64,000 nt of DNA from the NCBI RefSeq assembly GCF_002632875.1, contig NZ_NJCX01000010.1, forward strand, positions 1 to 64,000. The letters are read 5' to 3'. This DNA is from Xenorhabdus kozodoii. GTDB taxonomy: Bacteria; Pseudomonadota; Gammaproteobacteria; Enterobacterales; Enterobacteriaceae. Position numbers and translations under genes: made by a program. A model generated the notes under the pieces. That model did no database searches. It was not told the DNA's origin and worked only from the letters and a program-made list of their open reading frames with translations. Below are positions 19,397-30,233 of the stretch, piece by piece; position 1 is the first letter of the stretch; every line of letters starts with the position of its first letter.

Positions 19397-20929
19397 ATGA
19401 AAAATATCACCATCCAGCCAGGAAAAATGACGCTCGAAGCGCTACGCCATGTTTATCAGCACCCTGTCCACATTCGCCTGGACGAGCAATGCGTTCCTGC
19501 CATTGAGAGCAGTGTGGCTTGTGTGAATCGCATTATCAGTGAAAATAAAACCGCTTATGGTATCAATACCGGTTTTGGCTTGCTGGCGAATACCCGTATT
19601 GCCGCGCAGGATCTGGAAGAGTTGCAGCGTTCTATCGTGTTATCACATGCTGCGGGAGTGGGAGAACCGCTGCCGGATGACATTGTCCGATTGATTATGG
19701 TGTTGAAAATCAATAGCCTTGCCCGTGGTTATTCTGGCATTCGTCTGGAAGTCATTCAGGGGTTGGTGGCTTTGGTCAATGCTGAAGTTTACCCCTGTAT
19801 TCCAAGCAAAGGTTCAGTCGGTGCCTCCGGCGACTTAGCCCCACTGGCACATATGAGCTTGTTATTATTGGGAGAAGGTAAAGCCCGTTATCGTGGGGAA
19901 TGGTTACCGGCAAAAGAGGCTCTGGAAAAGGCGGGACTAACGCCGATTTGTCTGGTAGCAAAAGAAGGATTGGCACTGCTCAATGGTACGCAGGTTTCTA
20001 CGGCTTTTGCCTTGAAGGGATTGTTTGCCGCCGAAGATTTACTCGCCTCTGCGATTATTTGTGGCGCCTTATCCGTTGAAGCGGTTCTCGGCTCCCGTAA
20101 GCCATTTGATGCCCGTATCCATGAAGCACGTGGTCAGAAAGGCCAAATTGATGTGGCCGTCCTCTACCGTCTGGTATTGGCAGAACAAAGTGAGATTTCG
20201 GCATCCCACAAAAACTGCCCGAAAGTTCAGGATCCTTATTCATTGCGCTGCCAGCCACAAGTGATGGGGGCGTGTTTAACCCAAATCCGCCATGCCGCTG
20301 ATGTCATTATGGTTGAAGCCAATGCCGTCTCTGATAACCCACTGGTATTTACGGAAGAAGATGAAGTCATTTCGGGGGGCAATTTCCACGCGGAACCTGT
20401 CGCGATGGCATCGGATAATCTGGCGATTGCGTTGGCAGAAATCGGTTCGTTGTCAGAACGCCGCATTGCCTTGCTGATGGATAGTAATATGTCCCAGTTG
20501 CCGCCATTCTTGGTTGAAAACAGCGGTGTTAACTCTGGTTTCATGATTGCACAGGTAACCGCGGCGGCGCTGGCGAGTGAGAATAAAGCGTTAGCGCATC
20601 CTTCCAGTGTCGATAGCCTGCCAACATCGGCTAATCAGGAAGATCACGTTTCGATGGCACCCGCCGCAGGCCGTCGCCTATGGGAGATGGCCGATAACGT
20701 GCGTGGGATCTTGGCGATTGAGTGGTTGACGGCCTGTCAGGGCATTGATTTCCGTCATGGCTTGAAAAGCAGCCCGATATTGGAAAAAGCCCGCCATATT
20801 CTCCGCGATAAAGTGACACATTATGATAAAGATCGTTTTTTTGCGCCGGATATTGATGCCGCAATCCAGTTGTTAGCCGGGCAGCAACTTTCTGCTTTAT
20901 TGCCTGCTGGCAATATCTTAGAAAAATAA
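19397..20929 (+). CDS. hutH: Histidine ammonia-lyase HutH
   Basis: The protein has 510 residues. The Ala-Ser-Gly triad that cyclises to the MIO cofactor lies at residues 143-145 in [17 protein letters not shown]. Other family motifs are [22 protein letters not shown] and [14 protein letters not shown]. It deaminates histidine to urocanate, the first step of the pathway. Confidence 0.97.
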   Translation: MKNITIQPGKMTLEALRHVYQHPVHIRLDEQCVPAIESSVACVNRIISENKTAYGINTGFGLLANTRIAAQDLEELQRSIVLSHAAGVGEPLPDDIVRLIMVLKINSLARGYSGIRLEVIQGLVALVNAEVYPCIPSKGSVGASGDLAPLAHMSLLLLGEGKARYRGEWLPAKEALEKAGLTPICLVAKEGLALLNGTQVSTAFALKGLFAAEDLLASAIICGALSVEAVLGSRKPFDARIHEARGQKGQIDVAVLYRLVLAEQSEISASHKNCPKVQDPYSLRCQPQVMGACLTQIRHAADVIMVEANAVSDNPLVFTEEDEVISGGNFHAEPVAMASDNLAIALAEIGSLSERRIALLMDSNMSQLPPFLVENSGVNSGFMIAQVTAAALASENKALAHPSSVDSLPTSANQEDHVSMAPAAGRRLWEMADNVRGILAIEWLTACQGIDFRHGLKSSPILEKARHILRDKVTHYDKDRFFAPDIDAAIQLLAGQQLSALLPAGNILEK

Positions 20930-20948
20930 GCACAGACACACTGTCTGA

Positions 20949-20972
20949 GGCCGGATAAGATCCGGCCTTATC
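20949..20972 (+). terminator. Hairpin between hutH and permease gene
   Basis: GGCCGGAT (20949-20956) pairs with ATCCGGCC (20960-20967) around AAG and is followed by TTAT only. It may be a weak terminator or a 3' end stabiliser that lowers permease expression. Confidence 0.5.
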
Positions 20973-21027
20973 GTCATATTTATCTTTTCCAATCTAATAA
21001 TAAAAGCCACAAGGATAAATCTAAATT

Positions 21028-22386
21028 ATGCAGAACATTTCACAACTCAAGCGAGGGCTAAGCGTTCGCCACATTCGATTTATGGCGCTGGGTTCAGCAA
21101 TTGGCACCGGTCTTTTTTATGGCTCAGCAGGCGCTATTAACGCTGCGGGGCCTGCGGTATTGCTGGCTTATGCCATTGGTGGCGCCGCTGTTTTCATGGT
21201 GATGCGGGCATTGGGGGAGATGGCGGTACATCGCTCTGCCCCCGGCTCTTTCTCTTATTATGCCACTCATTACTTGGGACCATTAGCGGGTTTTCTGACT
21301 GGCTGGACTTACGTCTTCGAAATGCTGGTTGTCTGTCTTGCTGACGTCACCGCATTTGGCATCTACATGAAGCTCTGGTTTCCCCATGTTGACCAGTGGA
21401 TTTGGGTGCTTAGCATTGTCTTTTTTATCGGGGCAATCAACCTGTGTAACGTCAAGGTCTTTGGTGAAATGGAGTTTTGGTTGTCCATCATCAAGGTGGC
21501 TGCAATTATCGCCATGATTATCGGCGGTTTTTTTATCATGATGTATGGGTTTGGTCAGGAAGCCGGACATGTCGTGGGTCTATCGAACTTGTGGGAGCAT
21601 GGTGGATTTATGCCAAACGGCATAGCGGGGGTCATTGCTTCGCTTACCGTCGTGATGTTCGCTTTTGGCGGCATTGAAGTTATCGGCATCACTGCCAGTG
21701 AAGCTAAAAATCCAGAAAAATCCATTCCACGCGCAATCAATGCCGTTCCGTTCCGTATCTTACTGTTTTATGTCCTGACCCTGTTTGTTTTGATGTGTAT
21801 TTATCCGTGGAATCAAGTGGGGCAAAATGGCAGCCCATTTGTCCAGATATTCTCCAGCTTGGGCATTGAGTCCGCAGCCAATATTTTGAATGTTGTCGTG
21901 ATCACCGCTGCAATTTCCGCGATCAACAGTGATATTTTTGGCGCTGGACGCATGATGTACGGCATGGCACAGGAAAAACAGGCACCCGCCTCTTTTACCC
22001 AATTGACTAAAAACGGGGTTCCGTGGGTGACGGTGCTGGCGATGTCAGGGATCTTGTTGATAGGTGTTCTCCTGAATTATTTACTGCCGGAAAAGATTTT
22101 CGTCATCATCGCTTCTATTGCAACATTTGCGACCGTCTGGGTATGGCTGATGATTTTGCTGTCACAATATATCATGCGCCGGAAAATGCCCGCAGAAGAG
22201 GCCAAACAGCTTAAATTCCCGGTTCCCTTCTGGCCTGTCGCACCCACTTTGACGATTGCATTTATGGGATTTGTTATTGCGGTATTAGGCTATTTCCCCA
22301 ATACTCGCATTGCATTGTATGTTGGGGTTGCATGGGTTGCGTTATTGACAATCAGCTATTACCTATGGGTGAAAAGAGATAAATAA
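21028..22386 (+). CDS. proY: Amino acid permease (probable histidine transporter, ProY/HutT-like)
   Basis: The protein (452 residues) is an APC-superfamily permease of the AAT type. The N-terminus [27 protein letters not shown] is typical of the family, followed by about 12 membrane segments and [25 protein letters not shown]. It sits directly behind hutUH, as do ProY/HutT-like histidine permeases in other species, so histidine uptake is the likely job. The symbol is by resemblance to E. coli ProY; the substrate is inferred from context. Confidence 0.85.
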   Translation: MQNISQLKRGLSVRHIRFMALGSAIGTGLFYGSAGAINAAGPAVLLAYAIGGAAVFMVMRALGEMAVHRSAPGSFSYYATHYLGPLAGFLTGWTYVFEMLVVCLADVTAFGIYMKLWFPHVDQWIWVLSIVFFIGAINLCNVKVFGEMEFWLSIIKVAAIIAMIIGGFFIMMYGFGQEAGHVVGLSNLWEHGGFMPNGIAGVIASLTVVMFAFGGIEVIGITASEAKNPEKSIPRAINAVPFRILLFYVLTLFVLMCIYPWNQVGQNGSPFVQIFSSLGIESAANILNVVVITAAISAINSDIFGAGRMMYGMAQEKQAPASFTQLTKNGVPWVTVLAMSGILLIGVLLNYLLPEKIFVIIASIATFATVWVWLMILLSQYIMRRKMPAEEAKQLKFPVPFWPVAPTLTIAFMGFVIAVLGYFPNTRIALYVGVAWVALLTISYYLWVKRDK

Positions 22387-22606
22387 CAAGCAACTAACCT
22401 AAATAAGCCACCCTGCCTGTGCAGGGCGGCTGATCCCCTTCGATATGCACTTTTTGCCCTTAAAATACTACAGCCGTGATTGCTCTGTAATCAGATGCTT
22501 TTCCCAGAGAGTTTCCACTTTCCTACCACTTCATCTGCAATTGTGGCAGCGATATTAATTTTGTTCACAAGGGTAATTACCAAGACAGCTTTCTGGAGGT
22601 AACACC

Positions 22607-23353
22607 ATGAAACAATTCAATAAAAACGCAAAGGCTTATGAGGTTGTCAGAGACAAAATCACCTATCCTGAAAAACTGTACCGTTCACTCGCTGCCCGTA
22701 CAGCAACGAAGGAAACAGCACTCGATATTGGTTGTGGTAATGGTGTGTCTACTATTCATTTGAAAAAATATTTCGCCCATGTTGAGGGGGTTGATCTGGG
22801 TGATGCACTGATCGAGCGGGCACGTCATAACTATCCCGATATCACCTTCAGCATCTCACCGGCAGAAACTTTCTCCGTGTCACGCCCATGTGACCTGATC
22901 ACAAGTGCCACCTCTTTTTACTGGATGGATCGTAAGGCCGTGTTGATGAACCTGAAAAGTTGGCTGAAACCTGGGGGACTCTTTTGTGCCTATAAATATG
23001 ATTTCCCTCTGGTCTATGGCCCATTGCGCGATTACATCGAAAAAGAGCTGGTCACTCGCTGGGCTAAATATCGCGATCCACGACTCACTCAATATGATGA
23101 TACTCTGGAGCTAATGTGCGAATGCCCTCATTTGTCTGATCCACAGCGCGAAGTGTTTGCCAACATTATTTTCCTTTCGTCAGAAGAAATAGCGCTCTTT
23201 TTCTTATCTACCAGTTATGTCACCCATTATATTGAGCAGGAGGGGGGAAAGTTATACGCCAATGAATTTATGAGAAAAGTAACAGAAATTGGTGGTCATG
23301 AACCTGTGGCTGTTAATTTCGATATTCATGCTTTTATTGCGGTTAACAGCTAA
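22607..23353 (+). CDS. Class I SAM-dependent methyltransferase
   Basis: The protein of 248 residues has motif I ALDIGCGNGVSTIHLKKYF, motif II acidic residue in VEGVDLGDALIERAR and LKPGGLFCAYKYD, typical of the methyltransferase 11 type. The substrate cannot be told; the layout resembles YafE/SmtA-like small-molecule methyltransferases. A CTGGAGG ribosome site precedes the ATG. It lies between the hut permease and prmB and seems to belong to the same inserted segment. Confidence 0.8.
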   Translation: MKQFNKNAKAYEVVRDKITYPEKLYRSLAARTATKETALDIGCGNGVSTIHLKKYFAHVEGVDLGDALIERARHNYPDITFSISPAETFSVSRPCDLITSATSFYWMDRKAVLMNLKSWLKPGGLFCAYKYDFPLVYGPLRDYIEKELVTRWAKYRDPRLTQYDDTLELMCECPHLSDPQREVFANIIFLSSEEIALFFLSTSYVTHYIEQEGGKLYANEFMRKVTEIGGHEPVAVNFDIHAFIAVNS

Positions 23354-23471
23354 TTACAGCGCAATTACGACGGTTGTATTAACACAATTCATCTATCCAG
23401 CATGCTGATTTGTGTCCGGGATCGTGGCAAACTAGCGCGGTTGATATATTTTTATTATTCGGAGGTGTTTT

Positions 23472-24407
23472 TTGGATAAGATTTTAGTCGATGAGGCGGT
23501 TACAGAGCTGCGTACCATTTTAGATATGTTGCGTTGGTCTACCAGCCGTTTTAGCGAATCGGGTATCTATTGTGGACATACTGCATGTAATCCGTGGGAC
23601 GAGGCTTTGCAATTAGTTCTCCCCTCATTGCGTTTGCCTATGGATGTCCCTGATTCAATGATGGCTTCACGCCTGACATCAACAGAGCGTCAACACATCG
23701 TGGAACTTGTCTTGCGTCGTATTAATGAACGTGTTCCTGTTGCTTATTTGATAAATCGGGCCTGGTTCTGTGGTCATGAATTTTATGTCGATGAGCGAGT
23801 GTTGATTCCTCGTTCACTGATTAGAGATGTGATTGAAAACCACTTTGAAGGACTGATCTCTCATCAGCCATCGGCAATTTTGGATCTTTGTACAGGCAGC
23901 GGTTGTATTGCAATTGCCTGTGCCCATGCCTTCCCAGAGGCCGAAGTTGATGCTGTTGATATTTCCCCGGATGCTTTGGAAGTTGCAGAAATCAATATAG
24001 AGAATCATAAACTTTCTCACCGTGTCATCCCGATTCGTTCAGATCTATTTCATGATATACCACCGGTGAAATACGACATCATTGTCACTAATCCTCCTTA
24101 TGTCGATGAAGAAGATATGAGTGATTTTCCTCAGGAATACGATCATGAACCTGAATTAGCCATGGCTGCCGGTATTGACGGGTTGGATTTAGTTCGTCGT
24201 ATTCTGGCAACTGCCCCGGATTTCCTTGCAGAAGATGGAATACTGGTATGTGAAGTCGGTAACAGTATGGTACACCTGATTGAGCAATACCCTGAAGTCC
24301 CATTCAAATGGCTGACATTCGAACATGATTATGGTGATGGAGTTTTCGTACTGACTCGCCAGCAGCTTGTTGAGCATCACGAATATTTTCATCAGTTCAA
24401 AGATTAA
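23472..24407 (+). CDS. prmB: Ribosomal protein uL3 glutamine methyltransferase PrmB
   Basis: The protein has 311 residues. The SAM motif [28 protein letters not shown] and the catalytic [10 protein letters not shown] loop, which positions the target glutamine amide, are present. It N5-methylates a Gln of ribosomal protein L3. The start is TTG at 23472 with GGAGG 6 bases ahead, matching the MDKI N-terminus of the family. Confidence 0.96.
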   Translation: MDKILVDEAVTELRTILDMLRWSTSRFSESGIYCGHTACNPWDEALQLVLPSLRLPMDVPDSMMASRLTSTERQHIVELVLRRINERVPVAYLINRAWFCGHEFYVDERVLIPRSLIRDVIENHFEGLISHQPSAILDLCTGSGCIAIACAHAFPEAEVDAVDISPDALEVAEINIENHKLSHRVIPIRSDLFHDIPPVKYDIIVTNPPYVDEEDMSDFPQEYDHEPELAMAAGIDGLDLVRRILATAPDFLAEDGILVCEVGNSMVHLIEQYPEVPFKWLTFEHDYGDGVFVLTRQQLVEHHEYFHQFKD

Positions 24408-24453
24408 TCATTTTTCATGACACTCAATGGCTAAAACAGGCATAGTATTAAAT

Positions 24454-24558
24454 TATACCAATCTAACTTCAAGATGCGTGTGATTTCTCCCCGCTTCGCG
24501 GGGAGAAATCAGGTTTCATATAGTGTTGTAAATTGCAACTTGAAGTTTAATGCGTATA
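24454..24558. repeat. 105-bp palindromic repeat (IS630-type MITE), copy 2
   Basis: The ends are TATACCAATCTAACTTCAAG and the complement of TATACGCATTAAACTTCAAG. The central hairpin is CTCCCCGC/GCGGGGAG. Its right end is especially close to the right end of the IS630 element at 59548-60650. Confidence 0.85.
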
Positions 24559-24723
24559 TATCCAATAAATATCAAACCATGGCGTCGCCAATTGAGTTAT
24601 GGTTTGAGAGATAAAGGCTCTATAGGCAAATAAAATTGCTCAAATAAGATAGGTTTTAACCATTGAGTGAGTTATTGTTATTCGATCTCATTTTTAACGC
24701 ATAAATATGATGGCAGGGTAGGA

Positions 24724-25809
24724 ATGGCAGGAAATAGTATTGGGCAGTTTTTTCGTGTCACCACATTTGGTGAATCTCACGGGATCGCACTGGGATGCGT
24801 TGTTGATGGTGTTCCACCAGGCATTGCTATTACAGAAGCTGATTTGCAAGTCGACCTAGACAGGCGTCGTCCGGGGACATCCCGTTATACGACACAGCGC
24901 CGAGAACCCGATCAAGTTCGCATCCTTTCTGGTGTTTTTAACGGCGTAACAACAGGCACCAGCATTGGTCTGATGATTGAAAACACCGATCAGCGTTCAC
25001 AAGATTACAGTGCGATTAAAGATGTTTTCCGCCCAGGCCATGCTGACTATACCTATGAACAGAAATATGGACTGCGTGATTACCGTGGTGGTGGGCGTTC
25101 ATCTGCCCGTGAAACCGCCATGCGCGTTGCCGCAGGGGTAATAGCGAAAAAATATCTATTCGAAAAACACGGCATTCTTATCCGTGCCTGCCTGACTCAA
25201 ATGGGTGATATTCATTGTGAATTGAAAGACTGGGATCTTGTTGAACAGAATCCTTTTTTCTGCCCCGATGAGAGTAAATTAGCCCTGCTTGATGAATTAC
25301 TCCGAACCCTGAAAAAAGAGGGTGATTCCATCGGTGCGAAAATTAGTATCGTTGCCGAAAACGTCCCCGCGGGATTGGGAGAGCCCGTTTTTGACCGATT
25401 GGACGCCGATATTGCCCATGCTTTGATGAGCATTAATGCAGTAAAAGGGGTGGAAATTGGTGATGGTTTCGGGGTTATCAACTTACGTGGCAGCGAAAAC
25501 CGTGATGAAATGACAACGCAAGGATTTACCAGTAATCATGCTGGCGGCATTTTAGGTGGAATTAGCAGTAGCCAGCCGATTGTTGCGCATATCGCCTTGA
25601 AACCGACATCCAGCATTACGGTGCCAGGCAGAACCCTCAATCGTCAGGGAGAAGAAGTGGATATGATCACTCGTGGTCGACACGACCCTTGTGTCGGTAT
25701 TCGTGCAGTGCCTATCGCAGAAGCCATGATGGCGATTGTGTTGATGGATCACTTGCTACGTCAGCGGGCACAGTGTGCCGATGTGACACCTCCACTTTCA
25801 CATGACTAG
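24724..25809 (+). CDS. aroC: Chorismate synthase AroC
   Basis: The protein has 361 residues. [56 protein letters not shown] and [18 protein letters not shown] are signatures of AroC. It makes chorismate from EPSP with reduced FMN. I chose ATG 24724, with an AGGGTAGG site, over the upstream GTG at 24667. The mepA gene that follows aroC in E. coli is missing here. Confidence 0.97.
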   Translation: MAGNSIGQFFRVTTFGESHGIALGCVVDGVPPGIAITEADLQVDLDRRRPGTSRYTTQRREPDQVRILSGVFNGVTTGTSIGLMIENTDQRSQDYSAIKDVFRPGHADYTYEQKYGLRDYRGGGRSSARETAMRVAAGVIAKKYLFEKHGILIRACLTQMGDIHCELKDWDLVEQNPFFCPDESKLALLDELLRTLKKEGDSIGAKISIVAENVPAGLGEPVFDRLDADIAHALMSINAVKGVEIGDGFGVINLRGSENRDEMTTQGFTSNHAGGILGGISSSQPIVAHIALKPTSSITVPGRTLNRQGEEVDMITRGRHDPCVGIRAVPIAEAMMAIVLMDHLLRQRAQCADVTPPLSHD

Positions 25810-25895
25810 TTCGGGAAGAAACTCCTGATACCAATCTTGGTTGGTGCTGAAAGGCATCATGATAATGGGCAAGCAGTTTTCTGGTGAAATGCATA

Positions 25896-26696
25896 ATGGA
25901 ATGGTCATTATTAGGACCGGAAATTTACGGTATCCTCTTTTTGGTTGCGATAGTTGCAGGTTTTATCGATTCTATTGCAGGAGGCGGTGGATTATTAACC
26001 ATTCCTGCGTTGCTATCGGTAGGCGTTTCCCCTGTCCAGACACTGGCAACCAATAAATTACAGGCTGTAGGTAGTTCGTTCTCTGCCAGCCTCTATTTTA
26101 TCCGCCGTGGTGTCGTGGATTTACGTTCCCAACGTTTTGCTATTGTCATGACGATAATTGGCGCTGTGTTAGGGGCCTTGCTGGTTCAATTTATGTCACC
26201 GGATTTTCTGCGTTATTTATTGCCAGTGCTGGTGATCATGATCGGCCTTTATTTTCTATTAGTACCAAATATTGGCGCGGAAGATCGGCGGCATCTTCTT
26301 GGCCCAATTGCATTTGGTTGCCTTGCCGGGTGTGGCATCGGCTTTTACGATGGTATGTTTGGACCAGGAACGGGATCTTTTTTCGCCCTCTCTTATGTCA
26401 TGCTTTGTGGCTACAATTTGGCCAAAGCGACAGCTCACGCCAAGGTATTGAATTTTGCATCTAACATTGGAGCGTTGGGATTCTTTATTCTTGGTGGACA
26501 GATCTTATGGCTGGTGGGCGTTGTGATGCTAATAGGACAAATGATTGGTGCGCGATTAGGGGCGAGTTTGGTACTGAGCAAAGGGAAGAAACTCATTCGT
26601 CCGCTGCTGGTAACCATTTCCTTTTTGATGAGCATCAAACTTCTTTATGATCACCATGGAGAGACTCTCCGTTCTTGGTTGGCATTTTATTTTTGA
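25896..26696 (+). CDS. yfcA: TauE/SafE family membrane protein YfcA
   Basis: The protein has about 266 residues and eight or so membrane segments. AGFIDSIAGGGGLLTIPALLSVG and GCGIGFYDGMFGPGTGSFFAL are the duplicated TauE/SafE motifs. It is a presumed anion or sulfur-compound exporter of unknown substrate. The start is ATG 25896 (GGTGA upstream) or GTG 25884. Confidence 0.9.
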   Translation: MEWSLLGPEIYGILFLVAIVAGFIDSIAGGGGLLTIPALLSVGVSPVQTLATNKLQAVGSSFSASLYFIRRGVVDLRSQRFAIVMTIIGAVLGALLVQFMSPDFLRYLLPVLVIMIGLYFLLVPNIGAEDRRHLLGPIAFGCLAGCGIGFYDGMFGPGTGSFFALSYVMLCGYNLAKATAHAKVLNFASNIGALGFFILGGQILWLVGVVMLIGQMIGARLGASLVLSKGKKLIRPLLVTISFLMSIKLLYDHHGETLRSWLAFYF

Positions 26697-26717
26697 TTTA
26701 GGAACCAGCATTAATAC

Positions 26718-27269
26718 ATGACTGCACATCATTATCAACAACTGATTGAAATTTTTGATAATTGCTTTAGCGATGACTATAACACCCGTTTGATAAAAGG
26801 TGATGATGAGCCAATTTATCTGCCGGCAGATGATGAAGTGAGCTATAACCGTATCGTGTTTGCTCACGGATTCTATTCTAGTGGATTACATGAAATTTCT
26901 CATTGGTGTATTGCGGGTGAAAAACGTCGCAAACTGATCGATTTTGGTTACTGGTATTGCCCCGATGGGCGCGATGTCCACACGCAGGAAGCGTTTGAAA
27001 AAGTGGAGATTAAACCGCAGTCACTGGAATGGTTATTCTGTGTCGCCGCGGGATTTCCTTTTAATGTGAGTTGTGACAACCTTAACGGCGATTTTGAGCC
27101 GGATCGCCTTGCTTTTCAGCGGAAAGTGCATACACAAGTCATGCAATACCTGGGAAATGGGATACCTACCCGCGCAGCATGCTTTATTCAAGGTCTGCAA
27201 TCGTTTTACAATACGCCACCACTAAAAGCAGAACATTTTCCTTATCCGGAAGATCCCTTTGCTAATTGA
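26718..27269 (+). CDS. epmC: Elongation factor P hydroxylase EpmC
   Basis: The protein of 183 residues has the metal-binding [10 protein letters not shown] motif, [11 protein letters not shown] and [15 protein letters not shown] of the YfcM/EpmC family. EpmC hydroxylates the beta-lysylated Lys of EF-P. The order yfcA-epmC-yfcL is as in E. coli. Confidence 0.95.
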   Translation: MTAHHYQQLIEIFDNCFSDDYNTRLIKGDDEPIYLPADDEVSYNRIVFAHGFYSSGLHEISHWCIAGEKRRKLIDFGYWYCPDGRDVHTQEAFEKVEIKPQSLEWLFCVAAGFPFNVSCDNLNGDFEPDRLAFQRKVHTQVMQYLGNGIPTRAACFIQGLQSFYNTPPLKAEHFPYPEDPFAN

Positions 27270-27291
27270 TATTGATTTTGAGGAAAAAATA

Positions 27292-27579
27292 ATGCTCGCA
27301 GAGTTTGAAACGCGTATTCTGGCGCACATTGATAATATGGTTGAACATGCCAGTGATGACGAATTATTTGCTGGAGGATACCTCCGCGGGCATCTGACAT
27401 TAGCTGTTGCTGAATTAGAGCAAGAAGGAGCAAAGACGATTGAACAGCTCCATCAGCGCGTTGAAGAAAGCGTCCATAAAGCGATTAAAGCGGGCGAGCT
27501 GGCTCCACCCGATCAGGTTTTGGTTTTGGCAACCTGGAAAAAACTGTCGGACAGTGCACAAGATAGTGTAATAGCCTAA
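27292..27579 (+). CDS. yfcL: YfcL family protein
   Basis: The 95-residue protein starts [21 protein letters not shown] and contains [22 protein letters not shown], diagnostic of YfcL. The function is unknown. A TTGAGGAA ribosome site precedes ATG 27292, and it is probably co-transcribed with epmC. Confidence 0.92.
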   Translation: MLAEFETRILAHIDNMVEHASDDELFAGGYLRGHLTLAVAELEQEGAKTIEQLHQRVEESVHKAIKAGELAPPDQVLVLATWKKLSDSAQDSVIA

Positions 27580-27605
27580 TTTACTGATATAAAACAATGT
27601 TATTT

Positions 27606-27632
27606 GGGCTATTTAATTAGCCCTTTGTTTTT
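27606..27632 (+). terminator. Terminator after yfcL
   Basis: GGGCTA/TAGCCC hairpin (27606-27611, 27618-27623) followed by TTTGTTTTT. Confidence 0.85.
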
Positions 27633-27724
27633 CTGCGTAAACAGGCGACTTTTTATCCTCAATTGCAAAAAAATTCGTAGTACTTCTCAATAAAGTTAAT
27701 CGTAGATTCATAAGAGTCCATTTT

Positions 27725-28084
27725 CTAATATTCAATAACGTCTAAATCGGATTTCTTTATTTCCATTTTAATATGAGCTGTTCCATTAACCATCAATGAG
27801 CTCGGAGGGCGAGGTGTATCACTTATATCAATCATCGCTTCGACCTTACCGCAAAATGCTTCATCCCGCCCTTCTGACAGGATGTTTGAGGTATTTGCAT
27901 TGGCATCAATATCAAATGTCACCAAACATACTTTCTCAATCCCTTTATCTTTATCCATTATAATAACTTGAGACAAAGATTTTATAACCCGATCCGAATA
28001 TATTTGCTCAGGTGTCTTTTGTTCTTTTTCGCCACACCCTGCCAATGCCATTAATGACAACAACAAACAAACTGACTTTTTCAT
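27725..28084 (-). CDS. Hypothetical lipoprotein
   Basis: The protein of 119 residues has a lipoprotein signal (KKSVCLLLSLMALAGC) and a small, charged periplasmic part with two further Cys residues that could form a disulfide (EKVCLVTF, DEAFCGKVEAM). I do not recognise the family. The ATG at 28084 is used; a GTG lies just ahead. A perfect CRP palindrome is located 87-102 bases upstream, so it may be under catabolite control. Confidence 0.75.
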   Translation of the reverse strand: MKKSVCLLLSLMALAGCGEKEQKTPEQIYSDRVIKSLSQVIIMDKDKGIEKVCLVTFDIDANANTSNILSEGRDEAFCGKVEAMIDISDTPRPPSSLMVNGTAHIKMEIKKSDLDVIEY

Positions 28085-28466
28085 CACATTCTCATTGTTA
28101 AATATTTCTCATATTTAAGCACTAAGCTAACGCTAAGTGTTACTGGTTATTGATCAGCAAGTGCAGAAAATGTGATGAATTTCACAAAGGACTGTTTCGA
28201 CTTTCAGAGAAAATCAGTTATCACAATGTCCTTGTTTTGCAAGACGAACACTTGCCTTAGATATTACTTTTTTCCCTTTTTCCTCTGTTGACACATTCAG
28301 ACCAGCGCCGCCAACAAAAACGCCCATTTTTATGTATTGCCTTATGAAGTCATTTTTCCAGATTCGGTGAAATTTAGATAAAAAAACTCAATGCCATTAC
28401 TTCCTATTTTTGGTTATAATTAAATCAATTTAAAACGATAAAGCTCTTTATTTTAATAATACCAAT
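28085..28466. other. Divergent intergenic region with CRP site
   Basis: The region has no gene. It separates the lipoprotein gene (left) from the glycosyltransferase gene (right), holds the CRP palindrome at 28171-28186 and is AT-rich toward the right side. Confidence 0.6.
28171..28186. promoter_or_regulatory. Perfect CRP palindrome
   Basis: TGTGATGAATTTCACA fits TGTGA-N6-TCACA without mismatch. It could serve the leftward lipoprotein gene. Confidence 0.65.
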
Positions 28467-29414
28467 ATGAAAATAGCGATATTACGTCGAAATGGATTCG
28501 GTGATCTGATTTGTACCCAGCCATTAATCAAGTTTTTACATAAAACATATCCCAATGCAGAAATTAGCCTGTTTATCGATCCTGGCAATGCTGAACTTGC
28601 TCATTATTTGTGCCCTGAAATCAATGTCCACATCATTCCTAAAGGAAATAAATACCTCTCTATTATTAAAACTGCATTGGCATTTCGTCGAAAAAAATTT
28701 GATATTGCTATATCAGCCAAACCGACACCGATGAAACTCAATAATCTATTCCTATGGCTATTAGGTGCGAAAGAACGCTATGCGGTGGTTAACGAGCAAC
28801 AGTGGCATTCAAGGTTAATCAACTCCCCTGTGAAGCAAGAACAGGTTAATGGTTACCATCAGGCATTAAAAGTATTACGTACATTCTCACCGGGTGAGAA
28901 TAAATTATCACCTGAACTTTTCCCTTATATTAAATTTAATAAAACCTTGCAGACTATTGAACAACAATCACCCATGATTTTATTTTCTGTATCTAACAAT
29001 AGGAAATACAGCCTCATTAATAATGAACGTCTTACTTTGATGGCAAATAAAATTATAGAAAATTACCCAGATGCCAAGTTTTTTATTTCTTCATATAAGC
29101 AGGACATTTCTTTAGCTGAGGATTTAAGTGCGCGTATAGGAAAAAATAGTGAAGTTATTGTATCTGATTCATTGGGTTCTTTTTTAACTTTATTGAACAG
29201 TATGACGCTGATTATTGTCGGCGATGGTGGTATTTGTCATTTAGCCGCCGCGTTACAAAAAAAATGCGTTGCTTTTTACGGTGTTACAAGACCGGCAAAC
29301 TGGGCACCATTGGCTACAGAAGATCAATGCATCACATTATATGATCCTAAAGATGTCAATGATATTGATTTAGATAAAGTTTACCCAGCCATATTTTCCT
29401 TGCTTAAAAAGTAA
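28467..29414 (+). CDS. Family 9 glycosyltransferase (heptosyltransferase-like)
   Basis: The protein has 315 residues and the GT9 layout: MKIAILRRNGFGDLICTQPL at the start, DIAISAKPTPMK in the middle, and the nucleotide-sugar binding stretch IIVGDGGICHLAAALQKKCVAFYG with PANWAPL. This family adds heptose or related sugars to lipopolysaccharide core. The gene stands alone, away from a waa cluster, so the exact sugar and acceptor cannot be told. Confidence 0.8.
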   Translation: MKIAILRRNGFGDLICTQPLIKFLHKTYPNAEISLFIDPGNAELAHYLCPEINVHIIPKGNKYLSIIKTALAFRRKKFDIAISAKPTPMKLNNLFLWLLGAKERYAVVNEQQWHSRLINSPVKQEQVNGYHQALKVLRTFSPGENKLSPELFPYIKFNKTLQTIEQQSPMILFSVSNNRKYSLINNERLTLMANKIIENYPDAKFFISSYKQDISLAEDLSARIGKNSEVIVSDSLGSFLTLLNSMTLIIVGDGGICHLAAALQKKCVAFYGVTRPANWAPLATEDQCITLYDPKDVNDIDLDKVYPAIFSLLKK

Positions 29415-29752
29415 AAACACCCTTAATAAACTTAAAGTTGTGGTTTTATAACTACAACTTTCAGGAAAGTATGTAACCTACTGAAATACTCTATTGACTC
29501 AAAAAATAACCCTATAGCCCCACTTATTCCATAGGTCGGGAAACACCCTGACAACTAAGGTTTTAATAAGGTGCGACTTATTAAATCACTTCAATTACAT
29601 TTCAACGAGATAAATTTATCTTGAAAATAGAGATAACTTAGTCACATAATCTCTTTTTAAAGAGGCCTGCTTTCTATTGGAAATAGGGTCTTTTGAGGAT
29701 AAGGTTATTTTACCTAAGTATCGATCTTAAACATCAGATAGTGACATCTGGT
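29415..29752. other. Intergenic stretch without recognised features
   Basis: I see no gene or strong terminator; the sequence is AT-rich. A weak TTTTTAAAGAG-type repeat lies near 29650. Confidence 0.4.
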
Positions 29753-30124
29753 ATGAATCAAATAATCAACTCTCAATCTCAGTTACAAGATAATCCCTGT
29801 ATTAGCTGCGGTGCTTGCTGTGCCTATTTTCGTGTTTCATTTTATTGGGCTGAAACTGAAGATGGTGGCGGTACAGTTCCCGTAGCTATGACCGAAAAAT
29901 TGAATAATTTCATGTGCTGTATGAAAGGCACCAATGAACCCCATCCCCGATGTATCAATTTATGCGGAGAAATTGGTCAATCGGTTTCCTGCTCTATCTA
30001 TGATAAAAGGCCCTCTCCTTGCAGAGAATTTCCCCAAGCCTGGGAAACGAGTGACTATAATGAAAGTTGTGATCGTGCCAGAGCGGCTTATGGCCTCCCT
30101 CCTCTACCAAAACCTCAAACATAG
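29753..30124 (+). CDS. YkgJ family cysteine cluster protein (YeiW-like)
   Basis: The protein of 123 residues has NPCISCGACCAYFRVSFYW and SCSIYDKRPSPCREFP, the Cys clusters of the UPF0153/YkgJ family, probably binding an iron-sulfur cluster or zinc. The function is unknown. I used ATG 29753 by match to the family N-terminus; the frame is open to 29693 but the extension is not conserved. Confidence 0.82.
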   Translation: MNQIINSQSQLQDNPCISCGACCAYFRVSFYWAETEDGGGTVPVAMTEKLNNFMCCMKGTNEPHPRCINLCGEIGQSVSCSIYDKRPSPCREFPQAWETSDYNESCDRARAAYGLPPLPKPQT

Positions 30125-30128
30125 CTGA

Positions 30129-30233
30129 TATACCAGTCGCTTTTCCAGAGGCGCCTTATATCTCCCCGCGTAGCGGGGAGATATAAACACTCTCATTGGT
30201 TTGCAAACTGTAACTTGAAGTTGGATTGGTATA
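30129..30233. repeat. 105-bp palindromic repeat (IS630-type MITE), copy 3
   Basis: TATACCAGTCGC... to ...TTGGATTGGTATA, with central CTCCCCGC/GCGGGGAG. It begins 4 bases behind the stop codon of the YkgJ-type gene. Confidence 0.85.

Noticed and set aside
22408-22431. Hairpin after the hut permease as terminator
   Set aside because: The stem has a mismatch and there is no T run, so the call is not secure.
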